DNA of 64,000 nt, taken from NCBI GenBank assembly GCA_031254035.1, contig JAIRVF010000042.1, forward strand, positions 62,001 through 126,000, read 5' to 3'. The notes beneath the pieces were generated by a model, which was given only the letters and a program-made list of their open reading frames with translations, was not told the DNA's origin and did not search any database. The stretch is from Paenibacillus sp. Its GTDB lineage: Bacteria; Bacillota; Bacilli; Paenibacillales; Paenibacillaceae. The position numbers and the translations under genes were made by a program. Below, piece after piece: positions 9,031 to 18,443 of this stretch. How positions within the stretch are numbered: the first letter of the stretch is position 1; each line of letters begins with the position of its first letter.

Positions 9031-9795
9031 CTATGTTCGAGTTGTCTTCGAGTTTACTTTTATAAATTTTAGACTTATTAAGCCCACAACAATGTATGAA
9101 ATGACGCTACTTATGATCAAATATACTGGAAAATTAGGAAGGCTAATTTCTTTGGCCATTAAACTTGTAATGAATATAGCCACACTCCTCACTAGCTCTA
9201 AAGGATTCAAATATAATAAAAAGACTCCCCATGAGAAGCTATGCGAAAAACCCCTTACAGTTATGAAAAATAATACCAGCATACTTATATTCAGTATAGT
9301 TATCAGCGATTCTTGTCTAATAGGAACCAACATTAAGATCAAAAAAAACAATGAAAGGGAAACAGCTCCGATCAATGTCGAAATAAAAGTAGACAAAATA
9401 TATAGCAATATTTTATCTATACTGTCCAAAACAAAAACACTAGTAGTAAATGAAAAAATCAATGAAGCAGTGACAAGAAAAAGCAATTGAGTTGAGGCTT
9501 TGCCTATAATTATTGAATATTTATTGCCTGATATAAAGGTAAATGTTTTAAGGAACCCATTTTCTCTCATTGCAATCAATGTAGTCGCAACTTCTATTGA
9601 CATTGTGAAGACAATGTAAGAAAGGAAAAAACTTGATTGAATATAAAAGCTATCATCTGAAGGTTTCTCAATAAAAAAATTATAATTGTAAACAAAAAAA
9701 ACAACCAAAGGGAATACCAAGTACCATACAAACCCGATCTTGTTGTTTAGCATCATCTTAGTGAACAAAATATTATATTCTCTTATAATTTTCAA
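9031..9795 (-). CDS. ABC-2-type permease of the RiPP cluster
   Basis: 254-residue integral membrane protein with about six hydrophobic segments, the size and topology of ABC-2 permeases found with bacteriocin and antibiotic exporters. It starts with TTG at 9795, supported by AGGGGG eight bases upstream, and lies 21 bp after the first YcaO gene. With the ATPase encoded downstream it forms a two-component exporter or self-immunity pump. There is no fused peptidase (C39) domain, so leader removal is not provided here. Family assignment is from topology and neighbours. Confidence 0.78.
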   Translation of the reverse strand: MKIIREYNILFTKMMLNNKIGFVWYLVFPLVVFFVYNYNFFIEKPSDDSFYIQSSFFLSYIVFTMSIEVATTLIAMRENGFLKTFTFISGNKYSIIIGKASTQLLFLVTASLIFSFTTSVFVLDSIDKILLYILSTFISTLIGAVSLSLFFLILMLVPIRQESLITILNISMLVLFFITVRGFSHSFSWGVFLLYLNPLELVRSVAIFITSLMAKEISLPNFPVYLIISSVISYIVVGLISLKFIKVNSKTTRT

Positions 9796-9816
9796 TCTTT
9801 AAGCCCCCTAAAAACT

Positions 9817-10920
9817 CTACCCAAATGGGATCACTTTTCCTTTGTTATAAAATACATGATGTCCCTTCAGCATTGGAATTTCCTCTGGTAATATTGCGGA
9901 CGTAAACATATGATGAAATCCTCTGGTTGTCATTATTTTCACAATTTTAGTTCTAATTCGATCCGTTATAACTGGAACGAAACATAATATGAAATCAATT
10001 TCGAGTTCATTCGATAACTCCGCAATGATTTTGCCAAAATCCACCTCCTTTATTTCGACACGATCGAAAATATCTATTTCTATATTTTTTGAGTTTGATA
10101 TTAAGTAATTGAAGTCGCTCTTTAAGCTTTCTGAATTAACTTCATTCATAAAGTGTTTACTATAGTACAAAGCATCAACTTCGTTTTCATTAATATTATT
10201 ATCATCATAACGGCTTCCTTTTGCCGCGATATATTGGAATAATTCTTTGATCGTACCTAGAATTGCGTTTTTGTAATCCCAATGTGCAGAAAGGCCTACT
10301 CCCTTTATTTCTTTTCCGGTGGCAATACAAATAATCACTTTAGCTTTCTCTGACAACGATATATCAATAAAATGAAGTTCATCAATATAACCAAAGGCCA
10401 TATCAATTTGTTCTTTTAGGTCTGGATCCTTTTGTAAGTCACTAATTTCGATTCTTTTGCCTGGTGTATTCGTAAACCAACCATATAAAAGTGATTGCCG
10501 CTCGAAAAACTCAAAAAATGCTGATTGTATCGATTGAAAAGATGTGATGTGGCTTGCTAATCCGCATGTGTCACTATATAAACCTTCTAAATTTTGTTTG
10601 TTTAGAGGGGGAACGCCCCAATGAAGTAACATTCTATAGAGCGGAATAGTTACTTCTGCATGAGTAGTCATATCTATACCGATTATATTTTCTTGTTTAA
10701 AACGGCCGTTGTTAATAAATACTGAACTCCGCTCCAAATACTCACCTACAGCAGCTTTAAGAGCGCCTTTCTTATTGAATCTTACAGAACTCGCTGGAGG
10801 CCCATTTTCCTCAAATGGAGTAATATCACATTTAAAATAATCTCGTAAGAAAGAATTTTGTTTGACACTCATTGTTTTTAGAACAAAAGGGGTTCCCGAG
10901 AAATTTCCTAAATCCATCAT
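9817..10920 (-). CDS. YcaO-domain cyclodehydratase (catalytic copy)
   Basis: 367-residue YcaO-family protein. It shows the ATP-binding elements of YcaO enzymes: 'GEYLER' at 59-64, an Sx3ExxE motif S133-E137-E140 in 'SAFFEFFER', and ExxQ at E226-Q229. In azole-forming RiPP pathways YcaO uses ATP to activate peptide amides so that Cys, Ser or Thr side chains cyclise to azolines. The protein ends in 'VIPFG', a short proline-containing tail reminiscent of, but not equal to, the PxPxP tail of microcin-type YcaOs. It sits between a second YcaO gene and the exporter, so its substrate is probably the small peptide encoded at 13784-13981. No TfuA partner is encoded, arguing against thioamidation. Confidence 0.85.
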   Translation of the reverse strand: MMDLGNFSGTPFVLKTMSVKQNSFLRDYFKCDITPFEENGPPASSVRFNKKGALKAAVGEYLERSSVFINNGRFKQENIIGIDMTTHAEVTIPLYRMLLHWGVPPLNKQNLEGLYSDTCGLASHITSFQSIQSAFFEFFERQSLLYGWFTNTPGKRIEISDLQKDPDLKEQIDMAFGYIDELHFIDISLSEKAKVIICIATGKEIKGVGLSAHWDYKNAILGTIKELFQYIAAKGSRYDDNNINENEVDALYYSKHFMNEVNSESLKSDFNYLISNSKNIEIDIFDRVEIKEVDFGKIIAELSNELEIDFILCFVPVITDRIRTKIVKIMTTRGFHHMFTSAILPEEIPMLKGHHVFYNKGKVIPFG

Positions 10921-10940
10921 CTTTACTCCTCAATTGATTT

Positions 10941-11984
10941 TTAAAGCACAAGACAATCCGGTATCAATGATAGTTGTTCACTTGTTAAGCCTAATACATT
11001 TAAATTCATAGGGTTATTCAAATTAATATATTCTTTCAAGGGGATATGGTTAAACATTTCAGGAGAAAACACTTTTACACACTTCAATTTCGGCCTGACA
11101 TATTGTTTTAAGGGAATAACATATACATTATTAACCCATTCAGGTAACGTTTTTAGCAAATCTTCAGTTTTACTTGAACCTCTTGCTTCGTTAGACATCT
11201 TCGATATACTTATTTTTTCTGTAATACGATTTAAATGCTCCAACTGGAGTGAATGATTTTCATATCTCTTGATAAACACACGATTTCTTGAGTCGACTAG
11301 CTCAATCGTTTCATCTTTCCAAAGAAGCAAAAATGCCTCTTGGATAGATTTTTCAATAGCTTCTTCCAAAGTGAATGATGATCCAACACCCGACGAACAA
11401 ATAAATGTATTATTCACAATAATCGTAATAACTATCTTTAATGGAAAAAAGAAATCATTAATAAAAAACAAACATTCCTTTCCATTAATGCTTAAAGATT
11501 TTACTATTTTATTATTTTCTAGATACTCTTCATCTTCTATTATTAATTTTTTGCCATGCAATCCATACCAAAACAGGAGTAATCCATTCTTCTCCATTAA
11601 CTCTTTTAACGAATTATAAATAACGATTTCAGAACTCGTATGAGCTGCAGAACCCGTGGTATCAATTGGATAATCTTTGTCCAATAAATATGAAGAATAT
11701 ATTGAATTAATTTCTACAACTTTATTTCTTATCAAATTTATTGCGTACACCTTATCTGTACTCGATGGGATTCCTCCAGCACGAATTGCCCTTCTTTCAA
11801 TGGCTTCAGAAAACGCTTTGTTTATAGAACTTTTTTTGTTAGTATCGATAGCAGTCGACCCATCAGGACCTAAATATCCATCCCTTAAATAATTGCCGAT
11901 CTTAGAAAAGGAAGTGTATACATTGTCGGTAATAAATTTCTTTTGGGGAATGTTAAAATGGTGCATATTCTTCATGAATAACAT
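10941..11984 (-). CDS. second YcaO-domain protein, probably degenerate
   Basis: 347-residue YcaO-family protein only distantly similar to its neighbour. 'SEAIER' at 59-64 matches the first YcaO motif and 'DTTGSAAH' the central glycine stretch. In the Sx3ExxE motif the Ser is Asn (N124-E128-E131), and the ExxQ motif reads EAFL (E216-L219), so key nucleotide-contacting positions are altered. It may be a structural or substrate-binding partner, or a YcaO of altered chemistry. It ends 'IPDCLVL'. AGGTGGG lies six bases before the ATG. It follows the dehydrogenase gene by 19 bp in the same operon. Confidence 0.8.
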   Translation of the reverse strand: MLFMKNMHHFNIPQKKFITDNVYTSFSKIGNYLRDGYLGPDGSTAIDTNKKSSINKAFSEAIERRAIRAGGIPSSTDKVYAINLIRNKVVEINSIYSSYLLDKDYPIDTTGSAAHTSSEIVIYNSLKELMEKNGLLLFWYGLHGKKLIIEDEEYLENNKIVKSLSINGKECLFFINDFFFPLKIVITIIVNNTFICSSGVGSSFTLEEAIEKSIQEAFLLLWKDETIELVDSRNRVFIKRYENHSLQLEHLNRITEKISISKMSNEARGSSKTEDLLKTLPEWVNNVYVIPLKQYVRPKLKCVKVFSPEMFNHIPLKEYINLNNPMNLNVLGLTSEQLSLIPDCLVL

Positions 11985-12003
11985 AATTTACCCACCTAGA
12001 GTA

Positions 12004-12831
12004 TCATTTAATTCGTCCAAACCATTGTACAAGCAGGATTGGGCATAATCTTGCGTTAAGGCCACAAGCATGGCTTAGCTGATTATCATTAAATCCAGAC
12101 CAGCTCACTTCTCCAAAATTTTCATTTAGATTATGTAAGCTCTCTTTAAAAACCTGACTCATTGCCCCTACTTCGATCAATGCATGTCGGTATCCTCTAA
12201 TATGGTATTTTAGTATTGCTCTTCGAATGTCGACAGCATAAGCAATACAAGTATTAGGCAAATAATTAAAGCCTTTACTTAACTCTTTTTTTATTTCAAC
12301 ACTCTCTTCTACCGTCCAACTTTTAATTTTCAATAAACATTTATGTTCACTATCATAAACATATGAGCCACACTCTAAATCGTCAAAAGGCTTAAGAATC
12401 ATCAGTATAGGTATTACCGGATATAATCCACCGGCTGAACCATATCTTTTTGATTTTGTGTTTTCATCTCTGCCGAACGATGAATTTAACAATAATGAAA
12501 TTTCCTCAAGATTCAAATTACGATCCGTTTGATATTCCCTAAAGCTGCCTTTAATTTCTAAATTAATAGGCAGATAATTTAGATCAATTTTCTTTTCATA
12601 ATATTCTGGGCGAACATCCGTCCTCTCAACTTGGGTTAACCAGTTGAAAACATTATTATCGATAACATCATTCTTACCTTTTGCATGAATTAAATAAGTA
12701 CTTGCCTGATGGAACTTCAAAATAAAGTTTTCTATTTTTTTGGGCATGCTACGCTCATAGATGTAATCATTGAAAGATCTTTCGATTGTATTGGTTTCTA
12801 GACCCAACGTTACTCTCTCTTTATCCTTCAT
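12004..12831 (-). CDS. SagB-type FMN-dependent azoline dehydrogenase
   Basis: 275-residue nitroreductase-fold protein of the SagB/McbC class. 'RYGSAGGLYP' at about 129-138 and 'KYHIRGYRHALIEVG' at about 208-222 are the hallmark FMN-binding and dimer-interface stretches of SagB-type dehydrogenases. Such enzymes oxidise thiazolines and oxazolines to thiazoles and oxazoles. I took the ATG at 12831; it overlaps the end of the upstream E1-like gene by 11 bp. A GTG nine bases earlier is an alternative closer to GGGAG. A longer frame reaching 12894 would overlap 74 bp and is unlikely. Confidence 0.85.
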   Translation of the reverse strand: MKDKERVTLGLETNTIERSFNDYIYERSMPKKIENFILKFHQASTYLIHAKGKNDVIDNNVFNWLTQVERTDVRPEYYEKKIDLNYLPINLEIKGSFREYQTDRNLNLEEISLLLNSSFGRDENTKSKRYGSAGGLYPVIPILMILKPFDDLECGSYVYDSEHKCLLKIKSWTVEESVEIKKELSKGFNYLPNTCIAYAVDIRRAILKYHIRGYRHALIEVGAMSQVFKESLHNLNENFGEVSWSGFNDNQLSHACGLNARLCPILLVQWFGRIK

Positions 12832-13699
12832 AGCAATCACACAACTCCCAATGTAGTGAAAAATCTGTATGAATTTTGTTCGTTTGAAGATCAAACATCG
12901 TACATTCGTGCCATTCCTCTGGAAATATCAAATTCCCATGATCGAGTGTTATAAACTTGTTCATTTTATTACCTAGTAGTGCAACAATATTTATCATGTT
13001 GTTTTGTGTAAGAACTGTATTCACGGAAAAATTCGGTTCTTCTAAATAAATGGAATCAATAATATGTTGATAGGTGATATTTCCATCGGTATTGATTCTG
13101 AGTTGAGATTCTATATGCCCCATATGGCACATGTGGCAGGGATTATACAAAGGAGGGAAATAAAAGGAATCCATATAAAAATTATTATTATAAACGTAGC
13201 TCATTAATAATATGGAATTTTTATTTTTTTTGATTTGACTATCAATCATAGCTGCTAATTGTTTATTATACGGATTTAAAAACACAACATATAAAGCATC
13301 ATTCTCAATATCCAAATGACTGCTTTCATCAATAGTTGCAATTGTACTAGGGACTCTCATGTCTTTAATAATAGTATTTTCAATTAATTCAGCTACTACA
13401 TTGCTATTTGTTAGTATTCTTATCTTATTCAGATCAAAATTGACCTCTCTATTTATTTCCAATATATGATTATCAAGCATAAAATTTAATGCAGCTTCAG
13501 AATCTTCCCCAAATATCTCGGAAATCTTGTTTTTACTTATTTCCCTATGTAAATTCTTATCCCACTCTTTAATTGAGTTTTTCATCCTGTTCTCTTTAAT
13601 CTTTACAATTCCTTTATTGTGCATAACTACTAAAGTTTCTTCATTTAACTCATAATAAATAAAATCAGAAATTTTGTAATAATCCGCTGAAGCCTTCAC
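12821..13699 (-). CDS. McbB-like E1/ocin-ThiF-like partner protein
   Basis: 292-residue protein I assign, with moderate confidence, to the McbB/SagC-like E1-fold partners that bind RiPP leader peptides and deliver them to YcaO. Direct evidence: a paired-cysteine zinc pattern, C188-x2-C191 in 'NPCHMCHMG' and C287-x-C289 at the extreme C-terminus. The middle has alternating hydrophobic strands but no clear ATP-binding glycine loop, fitting a non-catalytic E1-like clamp. The start is GTG at 13699 with GGGG ten bases before. It is the first biosynthetic gene after the precursor's terminator. Confidence 0.65.
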   Translation of the reverse strand: MKASADYYKISDFIYYELNEETLVVMHNKGIVKIKENRMKNSIKEWDKNLHREISKNKISEIFGEDSEAALNFMLDNHILEINREVNFDLNKIRILTNSNVVAELIENTIIKDMRVPSTIATIDESSHLDIENDALYVVFLNPYNKQLAAMIDSQIKKNKNSILLMSYVYNNNFYMDSFYFPPLYNPCHMCHMGHIESQLRINTDGNITYQHIIDSIYLEEPNFSVNTVLTQNNMINIVALLGNKMNKFITLDHGNLIFPEEWHECTMFDLQTNKIHTDFSLHWELCDCYEG

Positions 13700-13741
13700 T
13701 TTTCAAAATCCCCTTTCTTTTAATATTAAATAAAGTAGAAA

Positions 13742-13766
13742 AAGCGAGTGACTCAATCACCCGCTA
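13742..13766 (-). terminator. terminator/attenuator between precursor and biosynthetic genes
   Basis: The minus strand forms AGCGGGTGA-TTGAG-TCACTCGCT (9-bp stem, one G-U) followed by TTTTCT. It is 18 bp after the precursor stop codon and about 40 bp before the E1-like gene. Partial read-through would give high precursor and low enzyme levels, the usual design in peptide antibiotic operons. Confidence 0.8.
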
Positions 13767-13783
13767 AAAGTTGCCCCGGTTTT

Positions 13784-13981
13784 CTAAACCTTAGGCTGAA
13801 CTTTTAAAGTTTCTGCGCCTCCGCCGGATCCAACGCAACAGAGTCCAGGAGGATAATCCCACCCTCTAACTTGAGAGTTTCCTTGGCGGACTGCTCCAAC
13901 TCCAAAATCACTGGATTCCACCAATTGGTGTTTATTTGGAGTTTTCTCATGTTTGTTTCGAGTTTGCTCTGCCTTTCTCAT
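13784..13981 (-). CDS. candidate RiPP precursor peptide (65 aa)
   Basis: A 65-residue peptide at the head of the YcaO operon. The first 24 residues are charged (Arg, Lys, His, Glu, Gln) like a leader. From about residue 25 the composition changes to Gly-rich 'DFGVGAVRQG', then 'WDYPPGLCCVGSGGG' at 41-55 with adjacent Cys48-Cys49, Ser52, then Thr58 and a basic tail. The Cys pair and Ser52 are the obvious azole-forming candidates. A strong ribosome binding site (GAGGAGG, about eight bases) precedes the ATG, and a terminator follows immediately. No known precursor family is recognised with confidence, and the leader/core boundary is unknown. Confidence 0.75.
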   Translation of the reverse strand: MRKAEQTRNKHEKTPNKHQLVESSDFGVGAVRQGNSQVRGWDYPPGLCCVGSGGGAETLKVQPKV

Positions 13982-14007
13982 TTAACCTTCCTCCTCTACC
14001 AATAATA

Positions 14008-14033
14008 ATATGTTAAGATCGCTATTAACATAT
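14008..14033 (-). promoter_or_regulatory. perfect inverted repeat (operator candidate) over the precursor -10
   Basis: ATATGTTAA at 14008-14016 and its exact reverse complement TTAACATAT at 14025-14033 are separated by eight bases. The right arm contains the -10 hexamer of the precursor promoter. The geometry is that of a dimeric repressor site. No regulator gene is present in the island. Confidence 0.6.
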
Positions 14034-14056
14034 CATGATAATTTTACCATTGTCAA
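14027..14056 (-). promoter_or_regulatory. promoter of the RiPP precursor gene
   Basis: On the minus strand TTGACA (14051-14056), an exact housekeeping -35, is followed after 18 bp by TATGTT (14027-14032), a fair -10. Transcription would begin about 40 bp before the precursor ATG. The promoter lies in the 92-bp gap after the membrane-anchored protein gene. Confidence 0.65.
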
Positions 14057-14073
14057 TATATTTTGTAAGCGCT

Positions 14074-14844
14074 TCATTGTTCTAAAATCCGTTTCAATGC
14101 ATTATATTCTTCAGTGCTCAAATATCGAGAGATCGACGCTTCGATCGATTTCAACTCTTCATCCGTTAGTTCATGCCCCATCGCGTCGGCGATTTTTTGC
14201 ATTTCGGACGGAGGTAGTTTAGTCATCAAAATACCGAAAATCTGCTCCCTTTCGCTGCTCGTAATCTCCTTCTTTTTCTGCATCCCATCATCCGGTTTGG
14301 CTGCCGCTTCCCCATCCTGTGCCTGTTCTTTTCCCGCTGAGGGGTCCTCCACCATTCCCTGGCCCATAATCGGTATCGAATGATCAGGAGCTTCTCCATC
14401 GACCGTTCCCCCGCCTGTATTGGCATTTCCGTTTGAGCTATTATTCTCGTTCATGTTGGTATTGCCTATTGTGCCTGTGTTGTCCTTTGTGCTGGCATTG
14501 CTGTCTGTGCTTTCGCCGCCCTTACTGCCGGATGAATCTGAAGCACTTCCGTTTATTGATTCATGCCCACCTGATTCCGATGCTTTCTTCCCATCATCCG
14601 GTTTCGCCAATTTGGCAGGTTCCTTGCTACCCGATACTTTGTCCTCCCTAGCCCCATGATTCATGCCGAATATCCCTTTCATCATGCTCCCCAAACCAGA
14701 AGACTGTCCTTCTAGGGTTATATTAAAGCTCGCGAGAAGTGATTGAACATAGCTGTTTACTATGGCTCCAGTCATTAATATCGTTAAACCGCTGATCAAG
14801 ACCACCGTCAGTACGGTTTTGAGCAGCCACTGCGTAATTTTCAT
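14074..14844 (-). CDS. membrane-anchored low-complexity hypothetical protein
   Basis: 256-residue protein of unknown function. One N-terminal membrane helix (about residues 7-27) is followed by a long, disordered region rich in Ser, Gly, Asn, Asp and Lys (about 60-170), then a folded helical C-terminus (about 180-256) with 'EREQIFGILMTKLPPSEMQKIADAMG'. It probably faces outside the membrane. The ATG at 14844 has AAGGAGG nine bases upstream; a longer frame to 14979 runs through the purA terminator and is rejected. It lies downstream of purA and upstream of the RiPP island, with chromosomal codon use. Confidence 0.75.
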   Translation of the reverse strand: MKITQWLLKTVLTVVLISGLTILMTGAIVNSYVQSLLASFNITLEGQSSGLGSMMKGIFGMNHGAREDKVSGSKEPAKLAKPDDGKKASESGGHESINGSASDSSGSKGGESTDSNASTKDNTGTIGNTNMNENNSSNGNANTGGGTVDGEAPDHSIPIMGQGMVEDPSAGKEQAQDGEAAAKPDDGMQKKKEITSSEREQIFGILMTKLPPSEMQKIADAMGHELTDEELKSIEASISRYLSTEEYNALKRILEQ

Positions 14845-14967
14845 ACCCGTCTTCCTCCTTATAAGCCACCATACTAGGATGATTGCTGAAATCTCTCTTT
14901 GGATTTTTAAAATCCTCACTATTAGAAGTATTGACGGGTAAGTACAGCTTTTAATCCCTTGAAAAAG

Positions 14968-15005
14968 AAAAAAACCCATCCGCCGGGGATTCCCGGCAAA
15001 TGGGT
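14968..15005 (-). terminator. purA terminator
   Basis: On the minus strand a GC-rich hairpin (ACCCAT..GCCGGG with CCCGGC..ATGGGT, two-base internal mismatch) is followed by seven Ts. It begins 36 bp after the purA stop codon. Confidence 0.85.
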
Positions 15006-15040
15006 ATTATACTTTCTTGGGGCCCTTGAAATTTAGCCCT

Positions 15041-16532
<1,492 letters not shown>

Positions 16533-16571
16533 AAAAACGAACAATCGCACTATAGCATGTGCGATTGTTCG
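16533..16571 (-). terminator. dnaB terminator
   Basis: A perfect 13-bp stem (CGAACAATCGCAC at 16538-16550 with its complement at 16559-16571) and eight-base loop, followed on the minus strand by TTTTT. It closes the yybS-gdpP-rplI-dnaB operon. Confidence 0.9.
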
Positions 16572-16636
16572 GAAATGGGACAATGTTATTCAATTAATTC
16601 CGTTGGCTCCGCATCGCAGTTTTCCAATTGTAAACA

Positions 16637-17998
16637 TTACATCGCAAAAGGTTCCGCGTGCATTCGCTCATAATTAACGAATTTATTAAAGTTCTTGAGA
16701 AACACCAGCTCGACAGTGCCGACCGGACCATTACGTTGTTTGGCGATAATGATCTCGATAATGTTCTTCTTCTCCGTTTCCTGATTGTAGTAATCATCGC
16801 GGTAGAGGAAAGATACGATATCGGCATCCTGCTCGATGGAACCCGATTCCCGAAGGTCGGACATCATCGGACGCTTGTCCTGACGCTGCTCGACGCCACG
16901 GCTTAGCTGGGAGAGAGCAATGACCGGAACACTCAGCTCACGGGCAATCTGCTTCAGCGTACGCGAAATTTCGGATACTTCCTGCTGACGATTCTCGCCA
17001 GCCTTTCCGCGTCCCTGAATAAGCTGCAGATAATCGATCACGATCATGCCGAGGCCTTTTTCCTTCTTCAGCCTTCGGCACTTGGAGCGGATGTCCGCTA
17101 CAGTAATACCTGGTGTATCATCGATATATATTTCAGCCTCAGCCAACGAGGCAATCCCCATCGTCAGCTTGGCCCAATCATCATCTGTCTTAAAGTCACC
17201 CGTACGCATCAGGTTGGCATCCAAATTGGCTTCGGCGCAAATCATACGATTCACGAGCTGCGGTGCGGACATCTCGAGACTGAATATAGCTACGGTCTCG
17301 TTAGCCCGAACTGCGACATTCTGTGCAATATTCAAAGCAAATGCCGTTTTACCTACGGAAGGCCGCGCGGCTACGATAATGAGGTCCGAACGCTGAAAGC
17401 CGTTGGTCATTTTGTCCAGATCAACAAAGCCTGTCGGGATGCCCGACGTGTTTCCACTTTGCTGATGCAGAACCTCTACGCGCTCGAACACTTCCATCAG
17501 CACGTCGCGGATGGCGACAAAGCCGCTGCCTGTCCGCCGGTTAGAGATTTCCAGAATCCGGCGCTCCGCATCGCTGAGCATTCCGGAGACATCTTCTCCG
17601 CCGCTGTAGCCTTCACTAACGATTTGTGTTGCCGTACGGATTAGTCGCCGCAGCATCGATTTCTCTTCGATGATCTGGGCATAATATTCCACATTGGCCG
17701 CGGTTGGTACGGCATGCGCCAGCTTTGCAAGATAGCTAACTCCGCCCACGTCCTCCAGCTGTCCTTTATCCTGTAACCGTGAAGTTAGGGTAACCAGATC
17801 GACAGGCTGGTTCTCTTCTCCGAGCTGGATCATCGCTTCATAGATCAGCTGATGCGACGCGTCATAGAAATCCTCTGGCTGCACACGCTCCATCGCGGTA
17901 ATCATCGCTTCGCTCTGCAGCAGGATGGCACCTAGAACCGCCTGCTCTGCTTCCAAATTCTGCGGGGGAATCCGATCGAAAAAGAGATCTCCGCTCAT
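16637..17998 (-). CDS. dnaB: replicative DNA helicase DnaB
   Basis: 453-residue hexameric 5'-3' helicase of the chromosomal replisome (called DnaC in Bacillus subtilis). An N-terminal helical domain (about 10-110) is followed by a RecA-like ATPase with Walker A 'ARPSVGKTAF' and 'IVIDYLQLIQG' (Walker B) and 'ALSQLSRGVEQR' (H4/DNA loop). It is encoded two bases after rplI, in the conserved ribosomal-replication operon. Length and motifs are normal. Confidence 0.97.
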   Translation of the reverse strand: MSGDLFFDRIPPQNLEAEQAVLGAILLQSEAMITAMERVQPEDFYDASHQLIYEAMIQLGEENQPVDLVTLTSRLQDKGQLEDVGGVSYLAKLAHAVPTAANVEYYAQIIEEKSMLRRLIRTATQIVSEGYSGGEDVSGMLSDAERRILEISNRRTGSGFVAIRDVLMEVFERVEVLHQQSGNTSGIPTGFVDLDKMTNGFQRSDLIIVAARPSVGKTAFALNIAQNVAVRANETVAIFSLEMSAPQLVNRMICAEANLDANLMRTGDFKTDDDWAKLTMGIASLAEAEIYIDDTPGITVADIRSKCRRLKKEKGLGMIVIDYLQLIQGRGKAGENRQQEVSEISRTLKQIARELSVPVIALSQLSRGVEQRQDKRPMMSDLRESGSIEQDADIVSFLYRDDYYNQETEKKNIIEIIIAKQRNGPVGTVELVFLKNFNKFVNYERMHAEPFAM

Positions 17999-17999
17999 C

Positions 18000-18443
18000 T
18001 TATTCCTCCGTAACCTGAACCTTAAGCGTTGCTTTCACTTCAGAATGCAACTTTACCGTCATCTGAGTTACTCCCAGGTGGCGGATAGGTTCTTCAAGTT
18101 CGATTTTGCGCTTGTCGATTTTTACATTAAGCTCAGCCAATGCTTCTGCAATTTGCTTGGTTGTTATGGCACCGAACAATCGTCCGCCTTCGCCGGATTT
18201 GGCTTTCAGCTGCACTGTCATCTCTTCCAGCCTTTTGCCAAGCTGCTGCGCCTCTTCCTTCTCCTGCTCCTTGCGTCTTTGTTCCGCTGCATTCTGATTA
18301 TCCAGCGTTTTCATATTCCCATCAGTAGCCAGGCGGGCCATACCGCGTGGCAACAGAAAATTACTTGCGTATCCTTCAGATACTTCTTTTACTTGACCCT
18401 TTTTGCCTTGACCCTTTACGTCCTTCAGAAAAATGACTTTCAT
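18000..18443 (-). CDS. rplI: 50S ribosomal protein L9
   Basis: 147-residue L9. The N-terminal rRNA-binding domain has '[17 protein letters not shown]' and '[13 protein letters not shown]', then a long connecting helix (about 40-75, '[21 protein letters not shown]') and a C-terminal domain with '[16 protein letters not shown]'. The start overlaps the gdpP stop by four bases (ATGA), so it is translationally coupled. Confidence 0.97.
   Translation of the reverse strand: MKVIFLKDVKGQGKKGQVKEVSEGYASNFLLPRGMARLATDGNMKTLDNQNAAEQRRKEQEKEEAQQLGKRLEEMTVQLKAKSGEGGRLFGAITTKQIAEALAELNVKIDKRKIELEEPIRHLGVTQMTVKLHSEVKATLKVQVTEE

Noticed and set aside
12832..12894. N-terminal extension of the SagB-like gene
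   Set aside because: It would overlap the E1-like gene by 74 bp, has no ribosome binding site, and adds residues not typical of the family.
8276..14056. Thioamide, lanthipeptide, lasso or sactipeptide pathway
   Set aside because: No TfuA, LanM/LanB/LanC, asparagine-synthetase-like or radical SAM gene is present. The SagB-like dehydrogenase and E1-like gene point to azole formation.
14845..14979. N-terminal extension of the membrane-anchored protein
   Set aside because: The added frame runs into the purA terminator, while a strong ribosome binding site supports the start at 14844.
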